Source of the DNA: Hwanghaeella sp964350445
GTDB lineage: Bacteria > Pseudomonadota > Alphaproteobacteria > UBA8366 > Aestuariispiraceae
Length of the DNA stretch: 64,000 nt
Direction of reading: 5' to 3'
Assembly: GCA_964350445.1 (NCBI GenBank)
Contig: CAYGKA010000011.1
Location: 1-64,000 of the forward strand
In this document: piece after piece, positions 41,621-50,493 of the stretch
How the letters are laid out: the number at the start of each line of letters is the position of its first letter
Position numbering within the stretch: the stretch's first letter is position 1
The notes under the pieces: model-generated
The model's input: the letters and a program-made list of their open reading frames with translations, nothing else
Database searches by the model: none
What the model was told of the DNA's origin: nothing
Translations under genes and position numbers: made by a program

Positions 41621-42970
41621 TTATTGAACGACGCCGCTATTCCAATAAACCGACGGCCCGCCCGCGAGTTCTATCGCAAGCGCCAGGGCCCGGCGGAGTT
41701 GCTCATCCTCTTCCGTATCCGGATCGTCGCTGATCTCCACATCCGGTGCGATACCGCCTTCGACGGAATGGCCATTCGGCGTGAAATAGAGCGCGGTGGT
41801 CAACTTCATGCCGCGGCGGTCGTTCAGCGGAAAGATCGTCTGAACCGAACCCTTGCCGAAACTCTTTTCACCGACCAGCGCCGCGCGCCGGCGGTCCTGC
41901 AAAGCACCTGCGACGATTTCGGAGGCCGACGCGCTGCCCTTATTGATAAGCACGACCAGCGGCCGTTCCGTGATCAGGTCGCCGCCATGACTCTCGAATC
42001 GCTGCTCGTGGTCACGGCCTTTGGTATAGACGACGAGGCCGGCATCCAGGAACAAGTCCGCCACACGCACCGATTGGGTCAGCAACCCGCCCGGATTGTT
42101 GCGAAGGTCGAGGACGAAAGCCAAAACCTTGTCCTGCGTCTCATCCCGAATTTTCTGGATGGCATCAGCCAGATCCGCGCCCGTATCCTCGCTGAAGCTG
42201 CTGATCCGCAGGTATCCGACTTCCCCTTCCATCCGGCTCTTGACCGAGACGACTTGGATCAGCTCGCGCCGAACGCTTACGTCGAAATCCGTCGCCCCGG
42301 CGCGCGCGATCGTCAGCAGAACCGATGTACCAGGCTCGCCACGCAGCAGATCGACCGCGTCTACAAGCGTAAGCGGTTCAATAGGCGTTCCATCCGCATG
42401 GGTGATGATATCGCCAGGCATCAGTCCGGCGCGCGCTGCCGGCGTGCCTTCGATGGGGCTGACGACCTTCAGTGGTCCGTCGCGCTTGGTGATTTCAATG
42501 CCGAGGCCACCGAACCTCCCCTTGGTCTCTTCCCGCAAGCTTTGAAAGGCCCGGCGGTCCATGTACTCGCTGTAGGGATCGAGGGAACTGAGCATCGCCT
42601 TGGTCGCAACGCCGACCAGTTGATCCGACGGCAGGTCCGGCTTTTCCTTCAGCGCGTTCTTCAACCCTTCGGTCGCGGCAGCCATCAGCGCATTGTCATC
42701 GACAGGATGGACGTAGTCTTCCTTGACGACGTCGAAGGCCTGCTCGAACAGGCGCAAATCCTGTCCCACCACGCTGGTCGGCGCGGCGCCGGACCTGAGC
42801 GCCATGATTTCCTTTTCTAGCTTGTTCGCCGCCAACCGCGCGTCCGCGGCCGGATAACCGGCGTTTACGCAACCGACCACCCATCCCAGGACCGCACCAA
42901 TCAAAATGGCGGTCACCAGACCACGGCGTCGTCCAAGCAGGTTTCGGAAACCAAGCATATTGGCTTTCAT
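41621..42970 (-). CDS. S41 carboxy-terminal processing protease
   Basis: A 449-residue Ctp-type protease. An N-terminal membrane anchor or signal segment (GLVTAILIGAVLGWVVGCVNAG, about 17-38, possibly a lipobox at VVGC) is followed by a PDZ domain (FGGLGIEITKRDGPLKVVSPIEG onwards) and the S41 catalytic core with the serine in NKGSASASEIVAGAL and the lysine in GEKSFGKGSVQ. It degrades or trims proteins at their C-termini in the periplasm. Complete and of normal length. Confidence 0.92.
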   Translation of the reverse strand: MKANMLGFRNLLGRRRGLVTAILIGAVLGWVVGCVNAGYPAADARLAANKLEKEIMALRSGAAPTSVVGQDLRLFEQAFDVVKEDYVHPVDDNALMAAATEGLKNALKEKPDLPSDQLVGVATKAMLSSLDPYSEYMDRRAFQSLREETKGRFGGLGIEITKRDGPLKVVSPIEGTPAARAGLMPGDIITHADGTPIEPLTLVDAVDLLRGEPGTSVLLTIARAGATDFDVSVRRELIQVVSVKSRMEGEVGYLRISSFSEDTGADLADAIQKIRDETQDKVLAFVLDLRNNPGGLLTQSVRVADLFLDAGLVVYTKGRDHEQRFESHGGDLITERPLVVLINKGSASASEIVAGALQDRRRAALVGEKSFGKGSVQTIFPLNDRRGMKLTTALYFTPNGHSVEGGIAPDVEISDDPDTEEDEQLRRALALAIELAGGPSVYWNSGVVQ

Positions 42971-43204
42971 TCACTCTGATCCATCATTCATGGCGTCCGA
43001 ATCTTGAGCATCCGGAATCGACAGCGCCGCTGCGGATTAAAACAACCCGAAGCAACCGGCCGAACTATAGCCTTTCCATGTCGGGTTTCGCCAGCATATC
43101 CGCCTGCAATCCACATACCACCAGCGATATGCGGGATTTTTCGCGTTTCCAGACAAATCGGGCGGCCCCGCGCCGGATTCAAGGCGGCAAAACGGCGCAT
43201 TTAA

Positions 43205-44341
43205 TCAGGCTTCGGCCGAAATCCCGACTTCCAGAAGTTCCAACCCATCGGCAGCGCTGTCCAATGCGAAGGCCGTGCCGGCCGGAATAACCGCCGAATC
43301 GCCTGGCGTCAGATCGAATTCACCCTCGCCTTCCACCCTGAGCGCGCCGTGGCCGGACAGCGTGAACAGGAACAGGAACTCCCCCTGATGCGACGATGTC
43401 TCGGACCCGGCCTTTGCGGCAGCCGCGGCTTTCGCCACGCGGACACGGGCCAGACCATGCGTCGCAGCTTCGATCCCCAGGTCCCGGTAGGAGAACCCAT
43501 CGAAACGCCAGGGATGCCAATCCACCTTGTCCGCATCATGCCGCACGAAAAACTGCCCGCCGAAATCGCGGTCTGGTTCCATTTTGCCGGTCGGCAGGGT
43601 CATCGCATGATCCACCATGGTCGGGTGTTCCGCCGGGCATCCGATTTCCACGACCTCCAGCCCATCAGAACATTCCAGAACCCGGTGGCGGATTTCCGGC
43701 GGCTGCAGCACGCAATCACCTGCCTTCATGACGAAGGGATCGCCCTGATCCTCGTAAGCGAGCCGGACCCAACCCGCCTTGCAGTAGATCATTTGAAAGC
43801 GGACTTTGTGAAAATGCACATAGTCCGGAACCGGGCCACCAGATGGAATTTTGATGTGAGACGCGATGAAGCGACCGCCTTGCCGGTTCGGTATCAGGTC
43901 GCGGTACAGCATACCCGCCCGGCCGGCGCCCCAATCCGGCGTGTCGCCGATGGGCTGGAAGACGAAGGTTTGATCCACCGGCGGCAGGACGTAGCCCTTG
44001 TCCTTCGGGGCCACGATGATCCGCGCGCCGTTCGGGGCGGTCATGTCGATCTGCGTCGCGAAGGCCGGGTCATTGCTGGTCAGGCGCAGGGTGACCGGCG
44101 CCAGATCAAAACCCCGTTCCAGTCGAAGCCGGACGCCGTGGCCGAACACGATTGCCGTCGTCGGGCGGTCCGCCGGGTAGATCGTCTCGATCTTGAATCC
44201 CAGTTTCTCGCGGAAGAAGTCCAACGACCCGTCAAAATCCATGCAGGGCAGGACAACTTCCGCCGCTTCCATGGTTTCCGCAGCCGGGAGCCCGCCGGAC
44301 CGAGCAGCGTTTTCGTGCGACGCCTGTTTCGTCACGCTCAT
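43205..44341 (-). CDS. VOC domain-bicupin fusion protein
   Basis: A 378-residue protein made of three small metal-site folds. Residues about 24-140 look like a vicinal-oxygen-chelate (glyoxalase) module (EVVLPCMDFDGSLDFFREKLGF). Two cupin segments follow: one near 180-245 (YVHFHKVRFQMIYCKAGW, with HxH, and PPEIRHRV) and one near 310-375 (SSHQGEFLFLFTLSGHGAL, GDSAVIPAGTAF). The chemistry is unknown; an oxygenase or isomerase role is possible. Its start overlaps the upstream HisC-like gene by 4 bp, so the two act together. Confidence 0.75.
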   Translation of the reverse strand: MSVTKQASHENAARSGGLPAAETMEAAEVVLPCMDFDGSLDFFREKLGFKIETIYPADRPTTAIVFGHGVRLRLERGFDLAPVTLRLTSNDPAFATQIDMTAPNGARIIVAPKDKGYVLPPVDQTFVFQPIGDTPDWGAGRAGMLYRDLIPNRQGGRFIASHIKIPSGGPVPDYVHFHKVRFQMIYCKAGWVRLAYEDQGDPFVMKAGDCVLQPPEIRHRVLECSDGLEVVEIGCPAEHPTMVDHAMTLPTGKMEPDRDFGGQFFVRHDADKVDWHPWRFDGFSYRDLGIEAATHGLARVRVAKAAAAAKAGSETSSHQGEFLFLFTLSGHGALRVEGEGEFDLTPGDSAVIPAGTAFALDSAADGLELLEVGISAEA

Positions 44342-45441
44342 GACACCTCCAGCTTTTTGATCGCTTCCAAGGCAATCTCCATTTCGTCTTCCGTACCGAT
44401 ACTGATCCGCAGGCTGCCGGGCAGTTGATAGGGGCCCATCGGCCTGACCAGCACGCCTTCCGCCATCAAGCCCTTATACAATGCCGTGGCATCAAGCGCC
44501 GCGGAAGGAGGCGGCGTCACCAGCAGGAAATTTGCCTGGCTCGGCAAAACGGTGAAGCCCAGATCCCTTTCGAGCGATCCGGCAAAGGCGTCCCGGACCC
44601 GGCGGTTCTGCGCCCGCCTTTCGTCAACCAGCGCCTGTTCCATAGCCGCCGCCTCGCTCGCCGCCAGCGACACGCTGGACAGATTTCCCGGCCGCATCAC
44701 CTTGTTAAGCACTTCCGCCACCGAGGCCGGCGCATGCGCCCAACCGACGCGCAACCCGGCCAGACCGTAGATCTTGGAGAAGGTGCGCAGCACAACCGTG
44801 TTCTCGCCGGCAAGCACAAGCTCGTCGCCCGGATCGAAATCATCCGCCGTCGCGTAATCCGCATACGCGCCGTCAATCACCAGAAGCACGTCTTCAGGCA
44901 GCCGGTCCCGGAATTCGCGCAAGTCGTTCCGTGAAACATAAGTCCCCAAAGGATTGCAAGGGTTGTCCAGAAATACGATCCGCGTCTTGCGCGTGACGGC
45001 ATCCAATGCAGCCTGAAGGCCGAAGCTGAGGTGATTGGCATCGCCGGATGAAACCGCATAAACCGGTGCAGCCCCGGCCATGCGCGCGCAGATCGAGAAA
45101 TAGAGATAGCCGTGGCGGCCGATGATCACTTCGTCGCCAAGGCCGGCATAGGCCTGTGCCAGAAGCGCGATGATCTCGCTCGACCCATTGCCGCAGATGA
45201 TATGCCCAGGGTCTGCCCCATAGGCGGCGGCAATTGCCTGTTTCAGCTCCGCATGAGTCACACTGGGATAAAAATTGGCCCCCGCCATCGCTCTTCTCGC
45301 CGCTTCCTGAGCCGCGGGAGAGGGAGGTTCCGTCGCCTCGTTATTTGCCAGGGGAATGATCCGCTTTGCCCCCGGCACGGAACTCTCACCGATCGGCAGG
45401 ATCGGCAGATCAAGCAGATGAGGATGTGCGCGAGGCGGCAT
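44338..45441 (-). CDS. Histidinol-phosphate aminotransferase-like class I/II aminotransferase
   Basis: A 367-residue PLP enzyme similar to HisC: LANNEATEPPSP near residue 31, ICGNGSSEIIALLAQAY near residue 81, FLDNPCNPLGTYVSR near residue 152 and the PLP lysine in LRTFSKIYGLAGLRVGW. Because it is paired with a VOC-bicupin gene and not in a his operon, it is more likely a secondary-metabolism or aromatic/histidine-like amino acid aminotransferase than the biosynthetic HisC. Confidence 0.88.
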   Translation of the reverse strand: MPPRAHPHLLDLPILPIGESSVPGAKRIIPLANNEATEPPSPAAQEAARRAMAGANFYPSVTHAELKQAIAAAYGADPGHIICGNGSSEIIALLAQAYAGLGDEVIIGRHGYLYFSICARMAGAAPVYAVSSGDANHLSFGLQAALDAVTRKTRIVFLDNPCNPLGTYVSRNDLREFRDRLPEDVLLVIDGAYADYATADDFDPGDELVLAGENTVVLRTFSKIYGLAGLRVGWAHAPASVAEVLNKVMRPGNLSSVSLAASEAAAMEQALVDERRAQNRRVRDAFAGSLERDLGFTVLPSQANFLLVTPPPSAALDATALYKGLMAEGVLVRPMGPYQLPGSLRISIGTEDEMEIALEAIKKLEVS

Positions 45442-45641
45442 GATTGAAATCCCCGGAGAAGTCTATGCGCGACCGTCGCGGCACCGGCCACAGAAAAAGC
45501 GCAGCCGAAATTCACCGTAACGGATGAACGGCATTGGATACCCCGACGCCCTTTATGAAAAGACCGAATAGCGCACAGGACCGACTCCTGTGCTAAACAA
45601 CCGCACCCGCTTTGAAAGACCCTGCGAGGCGCAAGGCCGTA

Positions 45642-47174
45642 ATGTTTGTGAATTCCGCCCGCTGGATAGGGTTTGTCGCCATGTGCCTCGGCATGTTCAT
45701 GGCGATTTTGGACATTCAAATCGTCGTGACGTCGCTCCCGGCGATCAGTGCGGCACTGGAAATCCCGGCCGACAGGATGAGCTGGATCCAAACCGCGTAT
45801 CTGATCGCGGAGGTGATCGCGATCCCATTGACCGGCTTTTTAACACGCTGCCTCGGCCTGCGGGGACTGTTCCTGGCATCGCTGTCCGTCTTCCTGCTGG
45901 CCTCCCTGGGATGCGCCTATTCGGTCGGCTTTGAACAATTGATCGTCGCCCGAACAATCCAGGGTTTTGCGGGCGGATGCATGATCCCGCTGGTCTTTTC
46001 CGCCGTCTTTTTGATGTTTCCGGAAAAGCAGCAGGCGTTGGCGACCACCGTCGCCGGCGGGCTTGCGGTTCTGGCGCCGACGATCGGGCCGACGATCGGC
46101 GGCTATATTACCGAAACTTTCGACTGGTCGTGGCTGTTCCTGGTCAATATTGGCCCGGGCGTTGTGTCCCTGGCCGTCGCCGCCGTCACCACCCCACGTG
46201 AAGAAGCCCGCCCCGGGTTGTTGGCGCGGCTGGATTGGGCCGGTGTGCTCTTGCTGGCCACCGGGCTCACTTGCCTTGAGATCGGCCTAAAAGACGGACC
46301 TGCGGAGGGATGGACGGCAATTCCTGTTCTGACCTTGCTGACCGTGTCCGTCCTGGCGGCCGGTGGTTTTGTCGCCCGCAGCTTGTCGGTCGGAACACCG
46401 GTTGCCAGGCTTCGCCTATTCGCCGACCGGAACTTCGCCATAGCCTGCGGCCTCAGCTTTCTGTTCGGTATCGGTTTATTCGCGTCGGTCTATCTGATGC
46501 CGGTCTTTCTTGGCCTCGTCCGCGGCCATGCGCCGTTTGAGATCGGCTTGACCATGCTGGTAACCGGCGCCGCGCAACTGGCCACAGCCCCAATCGCCGT
46601 GCAATTGGAACGAAAGGTCGACCCGCGGGTCTTGAGCGCGATCGGGTTCGTCGGCTTTGCGATCGGGCTGGGGATGAGCGGTTTCCAAACCACCGCTACC
46701 GATTTCGACGAGATGTTCTGGCCGCAAATCGTCCGTGGCGTGTCCATCATGTTCTGTCTGCTTCCACCCACCCGGTTGGCGTTGGGCTTGTTGCGGCAGG
46801 AAGATATTCCCGACGGCAGCGCGCTCTTCAACCTTATGCGCAATCTTGGCGGGGCGATCGGCATCGCGCTGGTCGACACCGTTCTATGGCAGCGCGCACC
46901 GCATCATGCGGCCGAATTGGGTGACCGCGTTCTTGCAAAAGATCCTGCCGCCGCCGATTTCGTCGGCATTCCCCTGGACATGGTGCCATCGGACGGCTCC
47001 CTACCCTCGCCTGACGTGATGTCTTTCGTTCAACCGATGTTCGAGAAGGCCGGGCTTGTCATGGCCGTCAACGAAGCATGGCTGGTGATCGCCGTGTTGA
47101 CCGCCATAGGCCTGGCGCTACTGCCCCGGGCGCATGCCATGAAACCGGATGGCGGGGCCTCGCTCGGTCACTGA
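45642..47174 (+). CDS. DHA2 family (14-helix) drug efflux MFS transporter, EmrB-like
   Basis: A 510-residue carrier. The motif-C-type and DHA2 signatures are seen in FMAILDIQIVVTSLPAIS near residue 20, SWIQTAYLIAEVIAIPLTGFL and ARTIQGFAGGCMIPLVFS. About 14 hydrophobic segments fit the length. The ATG at 45642 is chosen over an in-frame TTG at 45612 because AAGG lies just upstream. No HlyD-type (EmrA) partner is encoded here. Divergent from the HisC-like operon, it might export that operon's product. Confidence 0.87.
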   Translation: MFVNSARWIGFVAMCLGMFMAILDIQIVVTSLPAISAALEIPADRMSWIQTAYLIAEVIAIPLTGFLTRCLGLRGLFLASLSVFLLASLGCAYSVGFEQLIVARTIQGFAGGCMIPLVFSAVFLMFPEKQQALATTVAGGLAVLAPTIGPTIGGYITETFDWSWLFLVNIGPGVVSLAVAAVTTPREEARPGLLARLDWAGVLLLATGLTCLEIGLKDGPAEGWTAIPVLTLLTVSVLAAGGFVARSLSVGTPVARLRLFADRNFAIACGLSFLFGIGLFASVYLMPVFLGLVRGHAPFEIGLTMLVTGAAQLATAPIAVQLERKVDPRVLSAIGFVGFAIGLGMSGFQTTATDFDEMFWPQIVRGVSIMFCLLPPTRLALGLLRQEDIPDGSALFNLMRNLGGAIGIALVDTVLWQRAPHHAAELGDRVLAKDPAAADFVGIPLDMVPSDGSLPSPDVMSFVQPMFEKAGLVMAVNEAWLVIAVLTAIGLALLPRAHAMKPDGGASLGH

Positions 47175-47229
47175 CCGGCCCGACGCGAGAGCGGCACGTT
47201 CAAATCGTCACGATTCCGCGACCTCGCAA

Positions 47230-47251
47230 TTGACAATCACTCGCATTATCA
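47230..47251. promoter_or_regulatory. Fur-type box upstream of bfd
   Basis: TTGACAATCACTCGCATT then ATCA: the half-sites TGACAAT (47231-47237) and ATTATCA (47245-47251) form a near-perfect dyad (one mismatch) around 7 bases, 34 bp before the bfd ATG. The same general pattern precedes the imelysin operon, tonB and exbB. Confidence 0.6.
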
Positions 47252-47285
47252 CTAGATGTGTCGTGTGGGGTTTCGGAGGAAACGC

Positions 47286-47495
47286 ATGTACATCTGTATC
47301 TGTAATGCACTTAGCGACAGGGAATTGATGGACGCGGTCGCGGAAGGCCACGGATCAGTTGATGATGTCTATCGCGCCTGCGGCGCCGAGCGCCAATGCG
47401 GAAGCTGCGCCGAGGAAATCGCCGAAATGATGCGCGATCACCGTGCCGACAATTGGTCTGCTCCCGATGGGGAAGACCAGGTCGTGGCGGCGTAG
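47286..47495 (+). CDS. bfd: Bacterioferritin-associated ferredoxin
   Basis: A 69-residue [2Fe-2S] protein. Four cysteines in the Bfd spacing are seen: C-x-C in MYICICNAL and C-x2-C in RQCGSCAEE. It reduces the iron core of bacterioferritin so that iron can be released under starvation. The ATG at 47286 has a strong GGAGGAAA upstream; an in-frame ATG at 47256 would sit on the Fur-type box and is rejected. bfr lies just downstream on the opposite strand. Confidence 0.93.
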   Translation: MYICICNALSDRELMDAVAEGHGSVDDVYRACGAERQCGSCAEEIAEMMRDHRADNWSAPDGEDQVVAA

Positions 47496-47500
47496 GTAAG

Positions 47501-47677
47501 ATGTTCATCTTCAAAACAGCGAAAGTCTGGCGTGACCTGGCCCATGAAACGCCCTCCGCGAGTGGCGGGAGCGTCCCCGCCAATGGGTCCCGGCCGAATG
47601 GCGCAAAGGACATCCTCGCAAATGAAAGGGACGGCGCCGAAACCGGAACCGCCCCAAAATCCGGTCGCTCCGACTGA
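47501..47677 (+). CDS. Possible small protein following bfd (58 residues)
   Basis: A 58-codon frame starting 5 bp after the bfd stop, with a modest AGGTAAG before the ATG. The N-terminus MFIFKTAKVWRDLAHETP looks protein-like; the rest is Ser/Gly/Pro/Asn-rich and probably disordered. No family recognised. Tight spacing to bfd suggests cotranscription; it converges with bfr 14 bp away. Confidence 0.4.
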   Translation: MFIFKTAKVWRDLAHETPSASGGSVPANGSRPNGAKDILANERDGAETGTAPKSGRSD

Positions 47678-47691
47678 AGCCCGGCGACCGA

Positions 47692-48174
47692 TTAACTGCC
47701 TTCTTTTTCCAGCATGTGCTCCTGCAAGTAATTCGGTAGGCCGGTCTGGCTGACCAAATGCTGCTGGGTTTCAATCCAATCGATGTGCTCCTCGGTATCG
47801 TCCAGGATCTTTTCGAAGATTTCCCGTGACACGAAGTCCCGCTTTTCCTCGCATTTCACGATGGCGGTCTTGAGAGCGCCTTGATTTGCCTCCTCAAGCG
47901 CCAAATCTGCTTCGAACATCTCTGGTACGTTTTGCCCGATTTTCAGCTTGCCCAGGTCCTGCAGATTGGGAAGTCCGTCCAGCATCAGAATCCGATCGAT
48001 CAGCATATCGGCGTGTTTCATCTCACCGATTGATTCATGATAAACTTTATCTGCCAGATTGAGATATCCCCAATCCTTCAGCATCCGTGCGTGCAGGAAA
48101 TACTGGTTGATAGCGGTCAACTCGTTCTTGAGGATCCCGTTCAAGTGCTTGAGTACGTCCTTGTCACCCTTCAT
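47692..48174 (-). CDS. bfr: Bacterioferritin
   Basis: A 160-residue heme-containing ferritin. The beginning MKGDKDVLKHLNGILKNEL has ferroxidase Glu18; EMKHADML carries Glu51, heme ligand Met52 and His54; DDTEEHIDWIETQ supplies the late Glu and His ligands. Length and residues match E. coli Bfr. It stores iron as a 24-mer. Convergent with bfd, its electron donor for iron release. Confidence 0.96.
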   Translation of the reverse strand: MKGDKDVLKHLNGILKNELTAINQYFLHARMLKDWGYLNLADKVYHESIGEMKHADMLIDRILMLDGLPNLQDLGKLKIGQNVPEMFEADLALEEANQGALKTAIVKCEEKRDFVSREIFEKILDDTEEHIDWIETQQHLVSQTGLPNYLQEHMLEKEGS

Positions 48175-48278
48175 CCGATTTCCCCTTTGTTTAGCTAGAG
48201 TCCGACGCTAGATATCGCGCGAGTCGCGCTCACCATACCACGCCTTAAGAAACATAAGTGTTTCGTGTTTTTCATACG

Positions 48279-49376
48279 CTACACCGCCAGAAGATGGTTG
48301 TCCCAGGCAACCCCTGAATGCTTGACGAGCGGATCGCCGCCTTGCCTGACACCGCCCAAGCCATCGACCGCGACAAACCCTTTTTCGCCCGCGGCAACTC
48401 CGCAGACATCCGCAGCGTTGTGTTCCGATAGCAACCTGCGGGCGGCGGCATCCCAAACCTGCCATACACCGCCGCGCGGGCAGGTTGTTGCAACACGGCC
48501 ACGACGGACATCAACAGCAACCGACCCAACATAGTGCCGCATGTTTCGGAAAACGCCCTCGGGGGCCGGGACGGCACTTACCTCTTCCCCAGGAAAGGAG
48601 ACAAAAACCATGGGAACGATATCCAATGGGGAACCATGATACTGCCCGCCGATCCACACTGCGCCATTTCCATCTTCCGCCAAATGCCGAAACGACATTT
48701 GGTACAATTCCTTCGGTAAGCGCTGCAGCGCAGAGACCGCTCCAGAACCGATATCGATATACGCGAGAGTGGAGTCCATGGTGGGCAGGTTCAATTCCTC
48801 ACGGGGATAATCGGGGTGGGTAATGATGCCGCCATTGGCGACCACAATCGTTTTGCCGTCACGCATGAGAATTGCTTCATGAGGCCCCACACCGCCCGAT
48901 GAATACTCACCGACCCTTTCGAAGCCACGGGCTGGATCGTAAATCCCGATAACGCCGTCTTCGTTCTCGAAATCGTTTTCCGTCGCGTAGAACAATTTCC
49001 CTTCGGCGGCGAAGAAACCGTGACCATAGAACAAGCGGTCCGGTCGCGACGGCAAAATTTTGAAGGGTTCCTTCCCAGTCAGATCCATCACGGCCATATA
49101 CCGTCCGGGCCGGCGGGCAATGATCACTGCGGTACCGCCATCGGGCGAGACGGCAGCGCCATGGGCCCGATCCGGCAGCGACTCTCGGCGCAGGATATCA
49201 CCGGATTTCGATAGCAGGGCCACGGCGAAGCCGTCTGCGTCCTTCATAGCACAGATAAAGCCGATCCCCTTGCCCCGACCGGCCATCGCCGGCGAGACTG
49301 CCAACACGGTAAGGGAAGCCGCGCCTGACACGAAAAACCGTCTACCGATACTGGGTCCCAAAGCATCAATCCCCAT
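48279..49376 (-). CDS. DUF1513 secreted protein (iron-operon beta-propeller-like)
   Basis: A 365-residue protein. The N-terminus IGRRFFVSGAASLTVLAVSP looks like a signal (Tat-like RRFF) peptide. The mature part has repeated strands (GAAVSPDGGTAVIIARRPGRY, GVGPHEAILMRDGKTIVVANGG, VATTCPRGGVWQVWDAAARR) typical of DUF1513, probably a beta-propeller. It overlaps the imelysin gene by 11 bp and is last of four genes (imelysin, di-heme protein, imelysin, DUF1513). The same four families cluster around icmP in Pseudomonas aeruginosa, an iron-regulated locus. Function unknown. Confidence 0.85.
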   Translation of the reverse strand: MGIDALGPSIGRRFFVSGAASLTVLAVSPAMAGRGKGIGFICAMKDADGFAVALLSKSGDILRRESLPDRAHGAAVSPDGGTAVIIARRPGRYMAVMDLTGKEPFKILPSRPDRLFYGHGFFAAEGKLFYATENDFENEDGVIGIYDPARGFERVGEYSSGGVGPHEAILMRDGKTIVVANGGIITHPDYPREELNLPTMDSTLAYIDIGSGAVSALQRLPKELYQMSFRHLAEDGNGAVWIGGQYHGSPLDIVPMVFVSFPGEEVSAVPAPEGVFRNMRHYVGSVAVDVRRGRVATTCPRGGVWQVWDAAARRLLSEHNAADVCGVAAGEKGFVAVDGLGGVRQGGDPLVKHSGVAWDNHLLAV

Positions 49377-50493
49377 CGAGTGAATTGAATCCTATGACGA
49401 GTCCCAAAGCCTGCGGCAACCGGCTTTCCACGATATCCCCGGCGCCATGCAACGGCACGGAAGCGTATTTCAACAAGCCGTGGGCTTCCTCACTGAAATT
49501 CTTGGTACTTCGGTCCGCCGCCATAAGGCTGGACACCTTGGCGATGGCCTTGCGGACCTGTTCCAATTCGAACCGCAATTCCCTCAGTAGGGTCTCATTC
49601 TCATCGTCCAATTTTGCCGCCAGAGTGTCCCCGACAAACAAATCCTCCACGAACGCGATATTGCCGTCGACAGCGCGCAGCCAATGACCGGACCGCCAAA
49701 AAGGCCCCTTCTTCAGCGTCGTCTCGTTGCTATTTTCCCCAATAACGTTGGCGATCTTGAAGTCGCGATCGATTGCCAGAATTTCCGCTGCAGATCGGAG
49801 AATTTCCTGCATTGCTTCTCCGCTGGTGCGGTAAACCTGCTGGTCCGGCCCGGCATTCTTCATCTGATTGCCAAAACCGGCAGGACCGCTCCAATCCGCA
49901 TGGAGGGCATGCGCCGTCGCCGCGATCCGGCGGGACAGCGCCAAGGCATAGCCACAACGATAACTTCCCCTGATCAGCAACGCGCTTTCCGCCTCGTCGT
50001 CGGACAGCGCGAAGTCGAGCGCCAGCAAGCCCTGAACAGCGACGCTTTTCCCCGCCAGTTGATCCGCATCGAGGGCCGTGAGGTTCTGCTCCCGAATCGT
50101 GGCTTCGACTTGACGAAGACCTCGGCCCCGGCGGTCGGGCCAGAAGAACAGCTTCTCGAAACGATTTTCTTCACGCGCCGGTCCGAACCGCATTGCTTCG
50201 ATCCTTGAAAATCCATCGACAAGCAAAGCAAAACCGCTGCGTGCATCGGCAAGCCGGTCGAGTTCGGGACCGCTGCACAGCGCGTCCACGGCCCGGACTT
50301 CCGCGTCCGCTCTAGCGGCGAAATCCCGATAGGCCGGAATGATCACACCATCGACCATTTCAGCAATGACGGTCGACAAGTCAGGGTCGTCGGCGAGCAC
50401 AGCCGGCGTCGTAAAAATCCCGGCGCCGAGCGTGAGCGCGAAAGCCCCACTAGCCACGGCACGACCGCAAGTCCAACGAATTCCAACCATCAC
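49366..50493 (-). CDS. Imelysin family protein, second copy
   Basis: A 375-residue secreted protein with a signal peptide (RAVASGAFALTLGAGIFTTPAVLA). The imelysin fold is suggested by RADAEVRAVDALCSGPELDRLADAR, FGPAREENRFEKLFFWPDRRGRG and VQGLLALDFALSDDEAES, where the GxHxxE motif of typical imelysins is degenerate (no His). It overlaps the di-heme gene by 4 bp. Imelysins act in iron uptake, not as proven peptidases; this copy may have lost a metal site. Confidence 0.85.
   Translation of the reverse strand: MMVGIRWTCGRAVASGAFALTLGAGIFTTPAVLADDPDLSTVIAEMVDGVIIPAYRDFAARADAEVRAVDALCSGPELDRLADARSGFALLVDGFSRIEAMRFGPAREENRFEKLFFWPDRRGRGLRQVEATIREQNLTALDADQLAGKSVAVQGLLALDFALSDDEAESALLIRGSYRCGYALALSRRIAATAHALHADWSGPAGFGNQMKNAGPDQQVYRTSGEAMQEILRSAAEILAIDRDFKIANVIGENSNETTLKKGPFWRSGHWLRAVDGNIAFVEDLFVGDTLAAKLDDENETLLRELRFELEQVRKAIAKVSSLMAADRSTKNFSEEAHGLLKYASVPLHGAGDIVESRLPQALGLVIGFNSLDGD

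Noticed and set aside
45612..45641. TTG start for the DHA2 transporter
   Set aside because: The ATG at 45642 has a better-placed ribosome-binding site and starts just before the first helix.
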